Positions 11,430-24,200 of a DNA stretch of 64,000 bases are shown piece by piece; within the stretch, counting starts at the first letter, position 1, and each line of letters opens with the position of its first letter. Source of the stretch: Gnomoniopsis sp. IMI 355080 (taxonomy: Eukaryota > Ascomycota > Sordariomycetes > Diaporthales > Gnomoniaceae); assembly GCA_027946555.1 (NCBI GenBank), contig JAPEVC010000165.1, forward strand, positions 19,573 through 83,572. Reading direction: 5' to 3'. The position numbers and the translations under genes were made by a program. Under the pieces are notes generated by a model, which saw only the letters and a program-made list of their open reading frames with translations, had not been told where the DNA came from and did no database searches.

Positions 11430-12935
11430 GCAGCAGATGTGTGCTTGGTCGGACGATAGATGTCGGAGGAGCTGGGTCGTCGTGATGTGTGCTGGTGTTG
11501 CGGCTCGAACTGTGTCCAGATGACGAGACGTTCATGTGTTGCCCTTGGCAAGGCTGATCCCTGCGACACTGACCAGCGCGGATTGGTCAAGCCGGCCCCA
11601 CTTTGCAACCATAAAACCAAGCGGCTCTTTGCGAAAATTTGCTTCCGTCTTCTCTTTTTCTTTTCTTCATTCAAATAATTGAACAACGCAAAAAACCACA
11701 TTCTCGAGACAGTATTTCGACCCGAGGTACTCCTTCGCCTTCTCGGTGTTGGACGTGCCCAGGACTGTTGAAGTTTTCGGACAGAATGGAGATCAGACAT
11801 CCAGCGGACAATCTTGGGTGCGGTGCTTCTCTCGCCTTCGAGGTATGAGATGGGTCGCAATGATTGAACGTACATACATCACACACATTACCGCGCGATC
11901 AAGTTCGCGATGAATGCCGATATTGAAGATCGACAGCGGGAGCCACCAACCTTGGGGAGTGGCGCTGGACAGAATCAATCACACTCCTCCGAGCAGTGTG
12001 GTGATGCGCGATCCTTGCTTTCGTTATCAAAGCTCATCATGTGGTGCCAGTATTAGTGCTACTTTGCAGTTATGTTTTCAGTGTGAAATGCTGCCAATAC
12101 GTGTCATTGCATCTCGAGTGCGGAACATGTACGGATACATCAACGCGCACTGTCGTTACCTTGAAAAAGAAGACGGCCAGCCGTTCTGAGGCCGCGGAAT
12201 CCAACATCAGAATACTGTATGCTATAGTATGGCCGATGAAATGAACTAGACTGAGCCGTCAAAAGTCTGCAGTGTCCCACTCGGTCCGAGCCGGGCTTGG
12301 GTCGCGTTTTTGCCAACGTCTTTCAGCGCCCATCTGGCGAAGGCTCAACACATGGAGTCTTTAACAGCTAGCTACCTACGGAAGATTTCATGGCCTGTGC
12401 ATTTTAGTATATGTATAGCTACTTTTCTCAGATGCTCTTCATACGGCCATTCATACGTACCGCTCAAGTGGACCCTTGGGATTCCGATTTTCGTTTGGAG
12501 CAGGCAAGCTCAGGAACCCATGAGCGAGTCAATTGACCGATGCCCTTCTCTAGTATCCAGGTTGGTCTATGAAGATAGTACGGAGTTGTCTGGGTGACGA
12601 ACACTGTCATTGACGGTATGCAGTGGTCCTTTGTTCCGTGTGTTTTCCCCAAAGTACAATCCTATTCAGGCCCCTTTTCGTTTCCATGCGGGCGCAGTAA
12701 CGGCTTGGAACCCGAGGCCTGGCCCTCAAGATCGTCTATCCGTGTCCGTTTAGAGCTCTAACTCGGTAGCTAATTGTGCTGGATGCTAAACTTGTTCCAG
12801 TTGTCACAAATTCCATGGCCTCGGTGATGCTAATATGCTAACACGAACTCATCATCATCTCTATTTCATGTTTCGAACAGCCAGTTGCCCGGTTGTCGGC
12901 TTGCGCAGTCCTGCTAAGAGCATCAGTTGGACAAC
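11430..12935. other. Intergenic region
   Basis: Divergent promoter space between the DUF1640 gene (-) and the lactonase gene (+). Several overlapping frames exist on both strands around 11430-11900 but none carries a domain or splice support. Confidence 0.45.
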
Positions 12936-14657
12936 ATGCGTGTATCAGAGATTACTACGCTGGTCTTTTGCGGATTCTCGGGGGCTACTCTCCTCTATGT
13001 CACGAATTACTCGGAAAACATTGTCACTCTCGAGCTCACCCAGACCAGTCTGAAAGTAAAGGCAACAACGCCAGGCTGTGGCGATGAGTCTCAGTACCTG
13101 ACGCCGGACTTCGACAATAAACGACTATTCTGCTTGGACGAGAACCCGAGGAAGGGAACCATTGTTTCCTACGAAGTAAAAGAAAATGGTACGCTCTCTC
13201 GACAAGCGAGTGTCGAGACCATAGCCGGCCCGGTGGCTAGCACTCTGTATAATGACGGAAAGGGCCTTGCTGTTGCACATTTGTAAGTTTGACTAGAAAA
13301 CATTTGCTCCACTATTGGTGTTATCTTCACAACATGCTGCTGCGCACAGCTAACAAGTATAATTGGCTCCAGTATCGGTGCTGGCTTTACCACATTCGAT
13401 GTGGATTCGTCCAACGGCAACTCTATCACGCCAATTGACTCTGAAGTTTACACCATGGCCGTCGAAGGACCCAATGATTTACGTCAAGAGCACCCCCACC
13501 CGCACGATGCTATTTTGGACCCCGATGGACGATTCGTCCTCGTACCTGATCTAGGGATGGATCTCATTCAGAGATATCTGGTCATGAATGATGGAAGGGG
13601 AGGCCTCCTGCGCTTGGCTCCCATAGTCATGCCGGCTGCGAGCGGTCCTCGCCATGGAGTCTTTGTGAAGACTGACGATGCCCCAACTTATTTTTACCTT
13701 TTGAGCGAGATGGGAAATTCTATCACGGGATACTTGGTATCTTATCCGGGTTATAGCAGCATTGAGCTCACTCAGGTGTACTACACCACAATTCATGACA
13801 CTGGAGGGTGGATGCCCGATGGCAAAGACGTCCTTGGTGGTGAAATTGGCCTCTCGGTGAGACAACACTTCAAGCCAAATAATTCCCTATGTGTTTCGAA
13901 AACTGATCCAAAAACTTCTCACTTTCTTCAGCCCGACGGAAACTTCCTGCTGGTCACCACCCGAACCGGCATCATATTCCCTGACAAAATGAACATATCA
14001 TTCACCATTCCAAACCTCGACCCCAACAACAAAACGATGATGGACTCAGATCCTTTTGTGAACTTCAAAATCGACCACGACACGGGAAACCTGACCAAAA
14101 TCCAAGAATTCCCTGCCGGTGGCATGGTTCCGCGACATTTTTCCTATAGCAACGATGGGACCATGGTGGCTGTCGTCCTCTCGCGGGATCAGCGCGTCAT
14201 GATCATTGATCGGGACGTCAAGACTGGCATGCTCACCAAGTTCAAAGCATGGGTTCATGTGGACAAGGAGCCGAGTTTTGTTCTTTGGAAGCAGAAAAAG
14301 CTGTCAGTGACCCGCCCTTCCTCCAGCTTGCTCTACTCAGTGAGCAGAGAATGTTCCCAATATGGGCCTGCGTCGTGCGGCATAAGCAGAAATCGATCCT
14401 TGCGACTTAAACACCCCTAAGTACTGACCACCAACAGGCCCCACATCTCCAATGAACGAATCCTTCTGATAGCATTCGTAGCACTAGGCTTCGCCTCCAT
14501 CCCCGCCTACATTTATCGCGAGAAATTCACAAAACTACTGGGTCTGTCCAAAAAGACGAGCTACCGGCCGTTGCTTCAAAATCAAGGGGACGAGCATGGT
14601 CCAGACGCTATTGAGATGGCCGAAGGCATTGAGACAGCGCAGCCTCAGAACGTGTAG
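12936..14657 (+). CDS. Lactonase-type seven-bladed propeller protein with C-terminal membrane anchor
   Basis: Four exons (12936-13282, 13373-13856, 13932-14302, 14438-14657) give 473 aa. The N-terminus has a hydrophobic signal-like stretch (ITTLVFCGFSGATLLYV). The family signatures HPHPHDAILDPDGRFVLVPD and, after splicing out a 75-bp intron, EIGLSPDGNFLLV are hallmarks of the lactonase/6-phosphogluconolactonase propeller fold (PF10282), which includes carboxy-cis,cis-muconate cyclase-like fungal proteins. The last exon adds a membrane span at about residues 408-428 (ILLIAFVALGFASIPAYIY) and a 45-residue polar tail. Most fungal members are soluble, so the anchor is unusual; it depends on a weak GTCAGT donor at 14303. 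Otherwise the frame stops at 14420 without a span. Substrate unknown. An in-frame ATG at 12927 is an alternative start. Confidence 0.85.
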
Positions 14658-15620
14658 TGATTTGGGGGACAACGAGCGTGGCTTACCACCGATTCTCAGA
14701 CACTTGAGCTTGTTGCAGTATCTTCAGTCGAGAGCGACCTCGGGAAGTCAACAGCTTCGTAGGCAGTGGTCCTCCACTGAAGACACCCGAAAGGAATGAA
14801 TCATGGCACAACATCAGGGAATAAAACTTACACGAAAGTCCTTGATTCACGAGAAATCAGAACTGCGCCTTTTTCTCCTCTTTTGCTGCGCTTCGTCTGC
14901 TTAGTCGGAGTGCCGAACACCTGCGCACTTGGCTCGTCCCTTTTCGACAGCTTTGGGAACTAAGTTAAGTGTGTATACATATAAGCACACTACCCATCAT
15001 TCTAGCTTATTATATGTCCTTGATCAAAAGACTCTATTCTCATGCCGAGATGCGGCTTTGGTATGTCCTACGTACACCATCAATACCTAACAGAGGATCG
15101 CCAAGACATGAGTTGTCATGGTAAATTGGTTTGTTGGAAGACTACCTAGGATACTCCAAAGTTTGTAGATCTTGTGATCATCTCCGCTTTTCACCACGAC
15201 ATGTTGAATTCCAATGAAGGCGTCGCTTTGACATGAAAATGCTACCAATTTGTTCATTGGTGACTAGTCGCTCTCTTGATGATCCCTTGGTCGTTAGTAG
15301 ACTACGTCACAACGTCTCTTTGGGACATATGTAACTGCCGTTCCGGCTGTGAGTATCCATGGTTCCAGGTTGTGTGCTTCGGTCCTAGATACACCTATGC
15401 TCGGTGGTCCTGGCTGACCCCGCCGTAAACACATCTTAGCTGAGGTTGTATTGCATCTCGTATTGTCCATTCGCTAAGACTTGTGCGATATGTCTGTGAA
15501 AGGGCATATATCCCGCCTCCCCGGCTACATGCCGCTTCACGTCTTGCATGGAACTCTAGACATGGCACTCTCGTATATGTCGAGTATAAGACAATGGTGC
15601 GAGCTCCACAACTTTTCAAA
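14658..15620. other. Intergenic region
   Basis: Terminator of the lactonase gene and promoter of the SMP-30-like gene. No supported gene. Confidence 0.5.
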
Positions 15621-16984
15621 ATGTACAGACTATTCGTCGTCGTGGTCTGGGTCGTGCTGGCCGCTGGACAGGACCAGTATTTGTCTGAGCTACCTAACGA
15701 ATTTGCAAATGCCCCCGCCTCATGGGCTCTCATCTCCTACACAAACCCCTCAGTCGCGTTCATCAGTGGAGCATTTAACAGGACAATATCACAGGCTCCG
15801 TGGGCGGGCCAGACATCCAACTCAGCACTGCAACAGGCGTAAATGCCCCATCAGGTCCTATTGACTTTGTGCAATTTCACTGACAATGAACAATACAGGA
15901 ATCAGGTCCTGAATGGCACGGAATTCATTGCGTATGATCAAAAGTTCTTGGATCTCATTGGCCCCAATGCTACAATTCAACGGGTCCAGGAGCTTCCTTT
16001 CCAAGTGCACGAGGCCTCTTGTTTCAACCCAGAGACGAGGGAATTATTCTTCTCCGAATGGGGTCCGCCGGGTGGTATTCACGGAAGCCACAGCTGGCAA
16101 TATCTTTTGAACACCGAGACAAATACCCTTCGGAACATCACCACGAATCCACCTACTTGGAACGCACACGGCTGTGTGTTCTACAAGGGTGCATATCATG
16201 TCGTTACAGATGGTGGGCCAAACAATACTGGCTTACTGACGAAGATTGATCCTGCCACATTGACCAGTACGCCGCTGCTCAACAATTATTATCAGCAACC
16301 ATTCATTGGACTCAATGATATTGATATCGATGAAGATGGTAACTACTGGATCACTGATGATAGATATGGATGGGTAAGCCTTTCTAAAGTCTATAGACTG
16401 CGAAGCAAATTCCCACAATTCATAATACGCGACCGGTACAGTCATTGACAACAAACTCGCAGGGCCGAGGTCTCATCTCCTATTACCCGCAGACCAGCCC
16501 AGGCGCTTACTTCGTCGACGGTAAGACCATGCGGCCTCGCGTGATCACAAGGACCTCAGGGGAGTCCAATGGAATCGCCGTCACCGCCAAGCAAGCAGAT
16601 GGCAGCCGCACAGTGTACATCTCGGACACAGGAGTCTCTCCACCAGCACTCAATGCGCCGTTCGACAACTTCAACAGACGCGATCTATCAGCGTACGATG
16701 CCAGAGGACCGTTTCTGACGAATCCAAGGCTCTTCAACAATCCGATCTACTACATCCACGATGGAGTGCGTGTCTCACGCAACGGCTACGTGTTCTCAGG
16801 CATCGGGGAAGGTGTTGATGTGATGGATCCCGTCACTGGTTTCACATTGGGAGCCATACATGTTGGGGGAGGGCAGACCACGGCGGTGAATCTTGCGTTT
16901 GGTGAGCATGAATTGTGGATTGTTGGAGGGGGCGGTGTATGGCATGTTAGTGGTATTAAGGAGAGACTTGCCAGAGATTGGTAA
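15621..16984 (+). CDS. Secreted SMP-30/gluconolactonase-like protein
   Basis: Three exons (15621-15838, 15899-16373, 16463-16984) give 404 aa. The ATG at 15621 starts a clear signal peptide (MYRLFVVVVWVVLAAG); an ATG at 15594 is a less likely alternative. The mature protein is a six-bladed propeller of the SMP-30/gluconolactonase/LRE type. Landmarks are a blade with FNPETRELFFSEW, NAHGCVFYKGAYHVVTD, the metal-site-like LNDIDIDEDGNYWITD (Asn/Asp pair) and SNGIAVTAK followed by YISDTG. The family hydrolyses sugar or other lactones using one divalent metal. It is one of two propeller lactonase-type genes in tandem on the same strand, which hints at extracellular lactone processing. The exact substrate is not predictable. 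Confidence 0.88.
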
Positions 16985-17960
16985 AGGAGGAATACAACAC
17001 ATCGAAATACATATCCTTGTGGGGAAAAAAAAAAAAAAGATCATTATTCTCATAGGCAGCTTGTGTACCCGAAAATGGACGTTGAACAAGCCACTGCAAA
17101 GTCTCAGTGGATAATGAGAAATAGGGTGCCTCGCCTCATATTGATACAGGTGCTCTAATGGAGACCAAGTACCTAGGTCATATATCCCTACTAGATATTG
17201 ACTTGGTTTCTACCTAGATACTACCGACCACCTGGCAGCTTTGGGACCACCTTTGTCCTCTCGCACCCTGGCCTTCCAGACGAGCTGCAAACGGCTCAGT
17301 ATCTGTGGTGTCTGTTTCCTTCGCGAGGTAGTCTATCCGTGTCCTTGAGTGACCATTGCTTCGCACCGATACCTCCCAAAGCTTACCTACCTTTGACGAC
17401 TGCAAAAGTGGGCGGGGAGGTTGCAGACGGTCAGCATAACAGACCGGGACGCGATCAGGCGACCAATCGAAGTGGCCAACAAATATATGATGAGAGTCCA
17501 TTTCAGCTGGTGGTTGCATGTCAACTATGTAGTGCAACCAACCTGACACATCCTATCGCAGCTGTGCAACCCCTACATTGGTTCCGGCCCCCACCCAAAT
17601 TTTAGCAAGCCTGCATAACTTGGAATACCGTCCGCATGTGAGTTGGCTGAAAATCTAGTGCTTACATTCAAAGTATCTTTCCTTGCTTCTCGCAAGCGGT
17701 TGATTTCCAAGATTGTCGAGCCCAAAGGTAGACAGCTCTCGTAATAAAAGCAGAACGGTGGATTCCTGAGGCACGTCACATACCCAACTTCACCTCACCG
17801 TTGAATATTCATACCTCTCTTGTTTAGAGACGTGTCTTTCGAGAGATTCTGATGAAAAATATTCCATGGGGCCTCATAGCATTTCCATGTGCTACCAGAG
17901 AACGTGTCGCAACTTTCAGCCTTTGACCCAGCACATTCTTCAGCAAATCGAACCTAGATT
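16985..17960. other. Intergenic region
   Basis: Contains an A-rich run near 17025-17040 and a GTACCTAGGT palindrome at 17169-17178. The open frame at 17198-17605 shows no motif and is taken as chance. Confidence 0.45.
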
Positions 17961-18766
17961 ATGCCCACTCCTGGACATCAAGCACCTGAAGTCAATCGAA
18001 TGATGGAAGCCCCAGAGCTGTACCGCGCACAGTATAGTGAACAATCACCAGAAGTATTCCATCCAGGTGATTTCCCCAGCAATCAACCAGCCAGTTACGT
18101 AGCTAGCTCTAACGAATTTCAGTCCATGCTGATGTAAAGGGATCTTCCAATATAGATGGACGGTACTCCACCCCACTGGAGACCAGACGGTGGTGCGGTC
18201 TTCGACCTCGGGTGGCCCTGGCGACTGCAATTGTCGTCATTGTGATAGTCATTGGTAGCTTGGTCGGCGGACTAGTTGGTGGCCTGGTGTCAAGGAATCT
18301 TAATGGCGAAGATAGCACGGCCATGACAACAAGTGTTTCGGCGACCCCGCCGGCAAGTTCAACAAATGCTTCGGTGGCCTTATCAGCAAGTTCAACAAGC
18401 ACCACAAGCACAAAAAGCACTTCGTCCGCGTTCCCGAGCCCAACAACAAACGTGCTCCCTTTGAATTGCCCAGCCATCAACAACACTCAATATACGACGG
18501 ATGCCCAGTCTTTCTTCATATATTGCCTGGTGGACTTTAGGACCAGCACGGAGAATATCGCCCAGTCCCGGCAACCAAGCGTCAACGAATGTATTGACTC
18601 TTGTGCGATGTACACCACGAATAGCTCGGACACCATTTGCCAAGGAGTGACTTTTGGCGCAAACCTCACGGAATTTGAAGGCCCAAATTGCTTTCTCAAG
18701 ACCGGTCCCTTGACTAAAGTACCATATGCAGGTGACAACCAAGCGGGTGCGGTTCTGATCGGCTAA
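17961..18766 (+). CDS. Single-pass membrane protein with PAN/apple-like Cys-rich ectodomain
   Basis: Exons 17961-18066 and 18123-18766 (56-bp intron, GTGATT to TTTCAG) give 249 aa. Residues 1-65 are hydrophilic and cytosolic, beginning MPTPGHQAPEVNR and MEAPELYR, a short motif I associate with many ascomycete surface proteins. A Gly/Val/Ile-rich span covers about 66-90. A Ser/Thr/Ala-rich stalk of about 50 residues, probably O-glycosylated, follows. The C-terminal 105 residues hold six Cys spaced as in PAN-like domains (IYCLVDF, ECIDSCAMY, CQGVTFG, NCFLK). Such proteins probably act as wall sensors or adhesins, with type II-like topology (N-terminus inside). Splicing and domain are well supported; ligand unknown. 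Confidence 0.8.
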
Positions 18767-19018
18767 GGGCACAGGAGTTGTGACTGTTGAAGGTTTGCTT
18801 TGCTGAGCTCTGATCCGAGAGCCACAGCATTGAGAAATTGGAAGCAAAATCCCGGAAGGGGATAGTAGAAAATGAAAATAGCTTAGTTGTATGAAGTTAG
18901 CTGCGCAGTTGGAAACACCGACTGAACCGCGGCTCCAGACTTGCCGTTGGAGAAGCCATACCGTCAATAGGCCCGTCTGGTCTGCCTAGGCTCGTCATCC
19001 GTTAGACACAGCATCAAT

Positions 19019-20539
19019 ATGGAGGACGACGACAAAGAATTAGAAGCCATATCCGCGGATAATCCAGCCTTGACCATCCCTGCGTGTTCTGGACTTCCAC
19101 GAACTCACGATAGACAAGGTGGAACTCAGTCTAAGCAACCAGGCCCAGCACAGGAAGACCACCAGCATTCCAAGACAACCAACAGTGCCACAAGCACGTG
19201 TAGCGACAGCACGTACTATGGACTCGAAGGGCATGTCACTGTTCCTGATACAACTGCAGATGTTGACATTGTTGATGAAGCTGGAGCTCCCACCAACACC
19301 TGCATCGACTCGAAATACGAACATGGCTGGCGGCGTGTTGTTCGTAACTTTTCACCGAGTTGGTTCTCAACAACAATGGGTACAGGCGCTGTCTCTCTGG
19401 TCTTGGTCACTATCCCATTCCAGGCCAGTTGGCTTTACTGGCTGTCTGTTGTTTTCTTCATAATCAACACCATTCTCTTCACCTGCGCCTTTACCTTGTC
19501 CGTTCTGCGCTACGGCCTGTACCCGAAAATATGGTCCGTGATGATACGAGACCCAGCAAGTTCTCTCTTCCTTGGGACTATACCAATGGGATTCGCAACA
19601 CTGGTTGAGAGCTGGCTCCTTCTGTGTTGTCCCTACTGGGGAAACTGGTCGGTGATTTTCGGCTGGGTGGCCTGGATGATGGACAGTGTGGCCGCGTTCG
19701 CCGTGACCGTTGGTCTCATGTTTCTACTCATGTCCGAGAGCCATCAGAACCAGCTGGACCGAATCACGGCCGCGCAGCTGCTGCCCATCGCGGCGACAAT
19801 TGTGGCTTCTGGGGTGGGCGCTCAGGTTGCGGAGTTGCTCATGCGGATAGGGTATCTTGATCATGCTTTGGGCACGCTGGTCACAACTTACGTTATGTGG
19901 GGTATGTCCATGCCATTTGCCATGATCGTTCTGGTCTTGTACTACCAGAGGTTGGCGCTGCATAAGTTGCCACCACCCGAGATCATCGTGAGCAGCTTTC
20001 TGCCGCTGGGCCCACTGGGGATGGGAGGCCGCACGATATTTTATGCCGGCAAGGTGGCGAGAGAGCTCCTGCCTCAGGTTGAGTTCCTGAGCGACGTTGC
20101 GATAGCAGGGGATGTGTTGTATGTGATGGGGATGCTGGCGTCTTTAGTCATGTGGGGCTTTGGCATCGTTTGGATGATTTTCGCGCTCGCGACGATCTGG
20201 TCGTCGAGGCCGTTTCCCTTCAACATGGGATGGTGGGGCTTCACATTCCCGCTGGGTGTATTTGCGACCAGTACCGTCCTCTTTGGAGTTGAGATGCCCA
20301 GCATGTTCTTCAAAGTGCTGGGCACTATGTTCAGTGTCGCAGTCATCATGCTTTGGTGTGTAGTGGCTATTGGTACGGCTAAGGGTGCCTGGACGGGGAA
20401 GCTCTTCTATGCTCCTTGCCTTAAGAGTCTGGCTCCGGCCCAGCAGGAGAAGCCGACGAGGTTGGCATCAGATGATACTGGTGTGAGCGGTCGGGCTACA
20501 GGGCTAGCATCAGCCCAATCGAGGAAATTGCGGCGTTAG
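19019..20539 (+). CDS. SSU1: Sulfite efflux transporter, Ssu1-like (TDT family)
   Basis: A single exon of 506 aa. After a hydrophilic N-terminal tail of about 105 residues comes the TDT (tellurite-resistance/dicarboxylate transporter) signature NFSPSWFSTTMGTGAVSLVL, then about ten membrane spans, including FLGTIPMGFATLV and SFLPLGPLGMGG. Among fungal TDT proteins these features fit the plasma-membrane sulfite pumps Ssu1/SsuA, which export sulfite and confer resistance. A malate transporter of the same family (Mae1) is the main alternative. The gene follows three surface or secreted protein genes on the same strand. The unusually long acidic N-terminal extension has no recognised motif. Confidence 0.88.
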   Translation: MEDDDKELEAISADNPALTIPACSGLPRTHDRQGGTQSKQPGPAQEDHQHSKTTNSATSTCSDSTYYGLEGHVTVPDTTADVDIVDEAGAPTNTCIDSKYEHGWRRVVRNFSPSWFSTTMGTGAVSLVLVTIPFQASWLYWLSVVFFIINTILFTCAFTLSVLRYGLYPKIWSVMIRDPASSLFLGTIPMGFATLVESWLLLCCPYWGNWSVIFGWVAWMMDSVAAFAVTVGLMFLLMSESHQNQLDRITAAQLLPIAATIVASGVGAQVAELLMRIGYLDHALGTLVTTYVMWGMSMPFAMIVLVLYYQRLALHKLPPPEIIVSSFLPLGPLGMGGRTIFYAGKVARELLPQVEFLSDVAIAGDVLYVMGMLASLVMWGFGIVWMIFALATIWSSRPFPFNMGWWGFTFPLGVFATSTVLFGVEMPSMFFKVLGTMFSVAVIMLWCVVAIGTAKGAWTGKLFYAPCLKSLAPAQQEKPTRLASDDTGVSGRATGLASAQSRKLRR

Positions 20540-21251
20540 GACAGATACTCCAACCAAATTCGTATATACTTTCAACGTCGAAACCGGCCGCATTGGTTCG
20601 TCTAAAAAGGGATGGCAGACTGCCGATAGCTGTTTTGGGCTTAGCATCATTGAAGAGCCCCAGATAATCTCAGTGCTCAGGTATACATTCTGATACTGGT
20701 CTGTGACCGGTGAGACGAAAGCTATAGGGCCCAGTGGAACCTTGTCCTTGTGGTCTGTGCGCACCTGGTAGCTTGCCCCAGGTGCGTCAGGGACAGTGAG
20801 TGACAAGTAAGCCAGATCCAGCCATTGCTCGGAACCAGCACCATCGCCATAATCCTCACCTCCCCTCGACCTATCTACCGCCATCCCATTGAATCCGAAT
20901 CAAAAGGAAACGGGCGAATCGCACACTTGGACTTAATCGATAACGTGACTGTTTTTTGCTTTGCCGCGGTCCTTCTTCCTCTCTACATTTCCGGCCCCTT
21001 TTAGTTGCGCCCAAGAGCAGCAGTCGAGCTGGGCATCCATCAGACAAACATCTCCACTGTCTCCTAATACGCGCACCTCCCCGTATCCTGTGCTGTATCA
21101 CGACAACGAAATCCATTTCTCATTCGAATCTTCCGCGCTGACCCGAACACACCTCTGGTCTGTCGCTACCACACCTCCCGACAACGAAGTCAGCCTCCCC
21201 TGATCTGGGCCTGGAAACAGTTTCGCTCCGCGCGAGCTGGCGCATGTCAAG
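20540..21251. other. CHC1 promoter and leader
   Basis: From about 20940 the plus strand becomes C/T-rich, typical of the promoter and leader of a highly expressed fungal gene. A minus-strand frame (20510-20884) overlaps the SSU1 end and has no motif. Confidence 0.5.
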
Positions 21252-24200
21252 ATGGCGCCTCTACCTATCAAGTTCACAGAGGTGCTGCAACTCACGAGCA
21301 CCGGCGTCGATACTTCTGCCATCGGCTTCAACTCCTGCGTAAGTTCTACCCTTGCACGCCCGCCTACAGCAACAAGGAATTACAAGGCAACTGACCTGCC
21401 AACCTCTGCCATCTAGACCCTAGAGTCAGATCACTACATCTGCATACGCGAAAAGAAGAACGAAGCCGCATCCCCAGAAGTCGTCATCATCGACCTGAAG
21501 AATGGCAACAATGTCACGCGAAGGCCTATTAAGGCCGACAGTGCTATCATGCACTGGCACCTCAACATCATCGCCCTCAAGGCTCAATCGAGGACAGTCC
21601 AGATCTTCGATCTCGACAACAAGAAGAAGCTGAAGTCGGCAACTATGAACGAGGACGTGGTATTCTGGAAGTGGATCAGCGAGGACTCGTTGGGCCTTGT
21701 CACGGACGCTGCAGTTTACCACTGGGATGTCTTTGACGAGAACCAGTTGACCCCTGTCAAGATCACCGACCGGCACGCCAACCTGACCGTGAGTCTAGCT
21801 TTCATAAGGTCGTCATAATGTATAGCTTCGCTAACAGAGAACCAGGCGTGCCAAATTATCAACTACCGCGTCAACAGCGATGGCAAGTGGATGGTTGTCG
21901 TGGGTATCAAGCAGGACCAAGGTCGTGTCGTTGGCCAGATGCAGCTCTACTCGAAAGACAGGGGCATCAGCCAAGCTATCGAGGGTCACGCTGCTTCCTT
22001 CGGAACTCTGCGCCTGGAAGGTGCTGCTCAGGACACCAAGCTCTTCACATTCTCCGTGCGATCAGCCAATGGTGCGAAGCTTCACATCGTTGAGGTTGAC
22101 CACGCCGAGGGCAATCCTGTGTTCCCAAAGAAGGCTGTTGACGTTTTCTTCCCACCCGAGGCTGTCAATGACTTCCCTGTTGCCATGCAGGTCTCTCAGA
22201 AGTACGGCGTAATCTACCTCGTCACGAAGTACGGCTTCATTCATCTTTACGACCTTGAGACCGGCCAGTGCATCTTCATGAACCGCATCTCAAGCGAGAC
22301 TATTTTCACCTCTTGCGCAGACAATGAATCCTCCGGCATTGTGGGTATCAACCGCAAGGGACAGGTTTTGTTCGTCTCTGTCGATGACGATACCATCATC
22401 CAATATCTGCTTCAGAACCCTGCGAACACTGATATGGCCATCAAAATGGCGTCTCGGGCTGGCTTGCCTGGTGCAGACAACCTGTATGCCCAGCAATTCG
22501 ACCAACTCTTCGCCGCAGGTGATTATCAGAACGCTGCTAAGGTTGCTGCCGGCTCGCCACGCGGCTTCCTGCGCACACCTGCCACCATTGAAAAGTTCAA
22601 GCGGCTTGGCACACAGCCTGGTCAGATGTCCTTCATCCTGCAGTACTTTGGAATGTTGTTGGATAAGGGAACTCTTAACCAGCACGAGACTCTGGAGCTC
22701 GCCCAGCCCGTTCTCGCGCAAAACAGGAAGAATTTGCTTGAGAAGTGGCTGAAGGAAGGCAAGCTCGACTGCTCTGAAAACCTTGGAGACATGATTCGAC
22801 CTCACGACCTCAACATGGCGCTCTCTGTCTATTTGAAAGCCAACGTCTCCCACAAGGTTGTAGCAGGTCTTGCCGAGACCGGCCAATTTGACAAAATCCT
22901 TCCATACGTCCAGCAGACAGGCTATCAACCTGACTGGGTCAGCTTGTTGCAGCACATTGTCAGAAGCAGCCCAGAAAAGGGTGCAGAATTTGCGACTGCC
23001 CTAGTCAACCAGCCTCAAGGCTCTTTGGTCGATATCTCACGGGTTGTGGACGTGTTCCAGTCGCAGGGTATGGTCCAACAAGCGACTGCCTTCCTTCTCG
23101 ACGCTCTGAAGGACAACAAGCCCGAGCAGGGCCAGCTCCAGACGCGCCTGTTGGAGATGAATCTGATGCAGGCCCCTCAGGTTGCAGACGCCATTTTGGG
23201 CAACGACATGTTCTCGCACTTTGACAAGACCCGTATTGCAACGCTTTGCGAACAGGCTGGCTTGATGCAAAAAGCCTTGGAGCTCTACGAGGACCCCGAT
23301 GCTGTCAAGCGAGTTGTGGTCAACATTACGACCTCTCCAAACTTCAACCCGGATTGGCTAGTCAACTTCTTTGGCAAGCTTTCTGTCGAGCAGTCTCTAG
23401 ACTGCCTTGATGCCATGTTGAAACACAACATCCGCAACAACTTGCAGTCTGTCATCCAGATCGCCACCAAGTACTCTGATCTCTTGGGTCCGGAGCGTCT
23501 GATTGACCTCTTCGAAAAGTACAAGACTGCTGAGGGTCTATTCTATTACCTGGGCAGCATTGTGAACCTCTCGGAGAATCCCGATGTGCACTTCAAGTAC
23601 ATTGAGGCAGCAGCCAAGACCGGCCAATTCAACGAGGTTGAGCGTATCTGCCGCGACAGCAATTACTACAACCCTGAGAAGGTCAAGAACTTCCTAAAGG
23701 AGGCACGTCTTAACGAGCTCATGCCTTTGATCATCGTCTGCGATCGTCACAACTTTGTTCACGACCTCATTCTGTACCTCTACCAGAACCAGCAGTTCGC
23801 ATCGATCGAGACCTATGTTCAGCGCGTTAACCCCGCACGGACTCCTGCTGTTATCGGTGGTCTGCTCGACGTTGATTGCGACGAGAAGATCATCACAGGT
23901 CTACTCGGCAGTGTCAGTGCTGCTGCGGTACCGATTGATGAGCTTGTTGCCGAGGTCGAGTCTCGCAACCGTCTCAAGCTCCTCCTGCCTTTCCTCGAGG
24001 CAACGCTGGCTTCTGGCAACCAGCAGCAGGCCGTCTACAATGCCTTGGCCAAGATCTACATCGACTCCAACAACAATCCCGAGAAGTTCCTCAAAGAGAA
24101 CGACCAGTACGATACACTGGTGGTGGGCAAGTACTGCGAAAAGCGCGATCCCAACCTTGCATACATCGCATACAGCAAGGGCCAAAATGATCTCGAGTTG

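Noticed and set aside
17198..17605. 135-codon plus-strand frame
   Set aside because: No ATG-proximal context, no motif, and an overlapping frame of similar length on the other strand.
20510..20884. 124-codon minus-strand frame overlapping the SSU1 stop
   Set aside because: No motif, overlaps a secure gene, and is of a length expected by chance.
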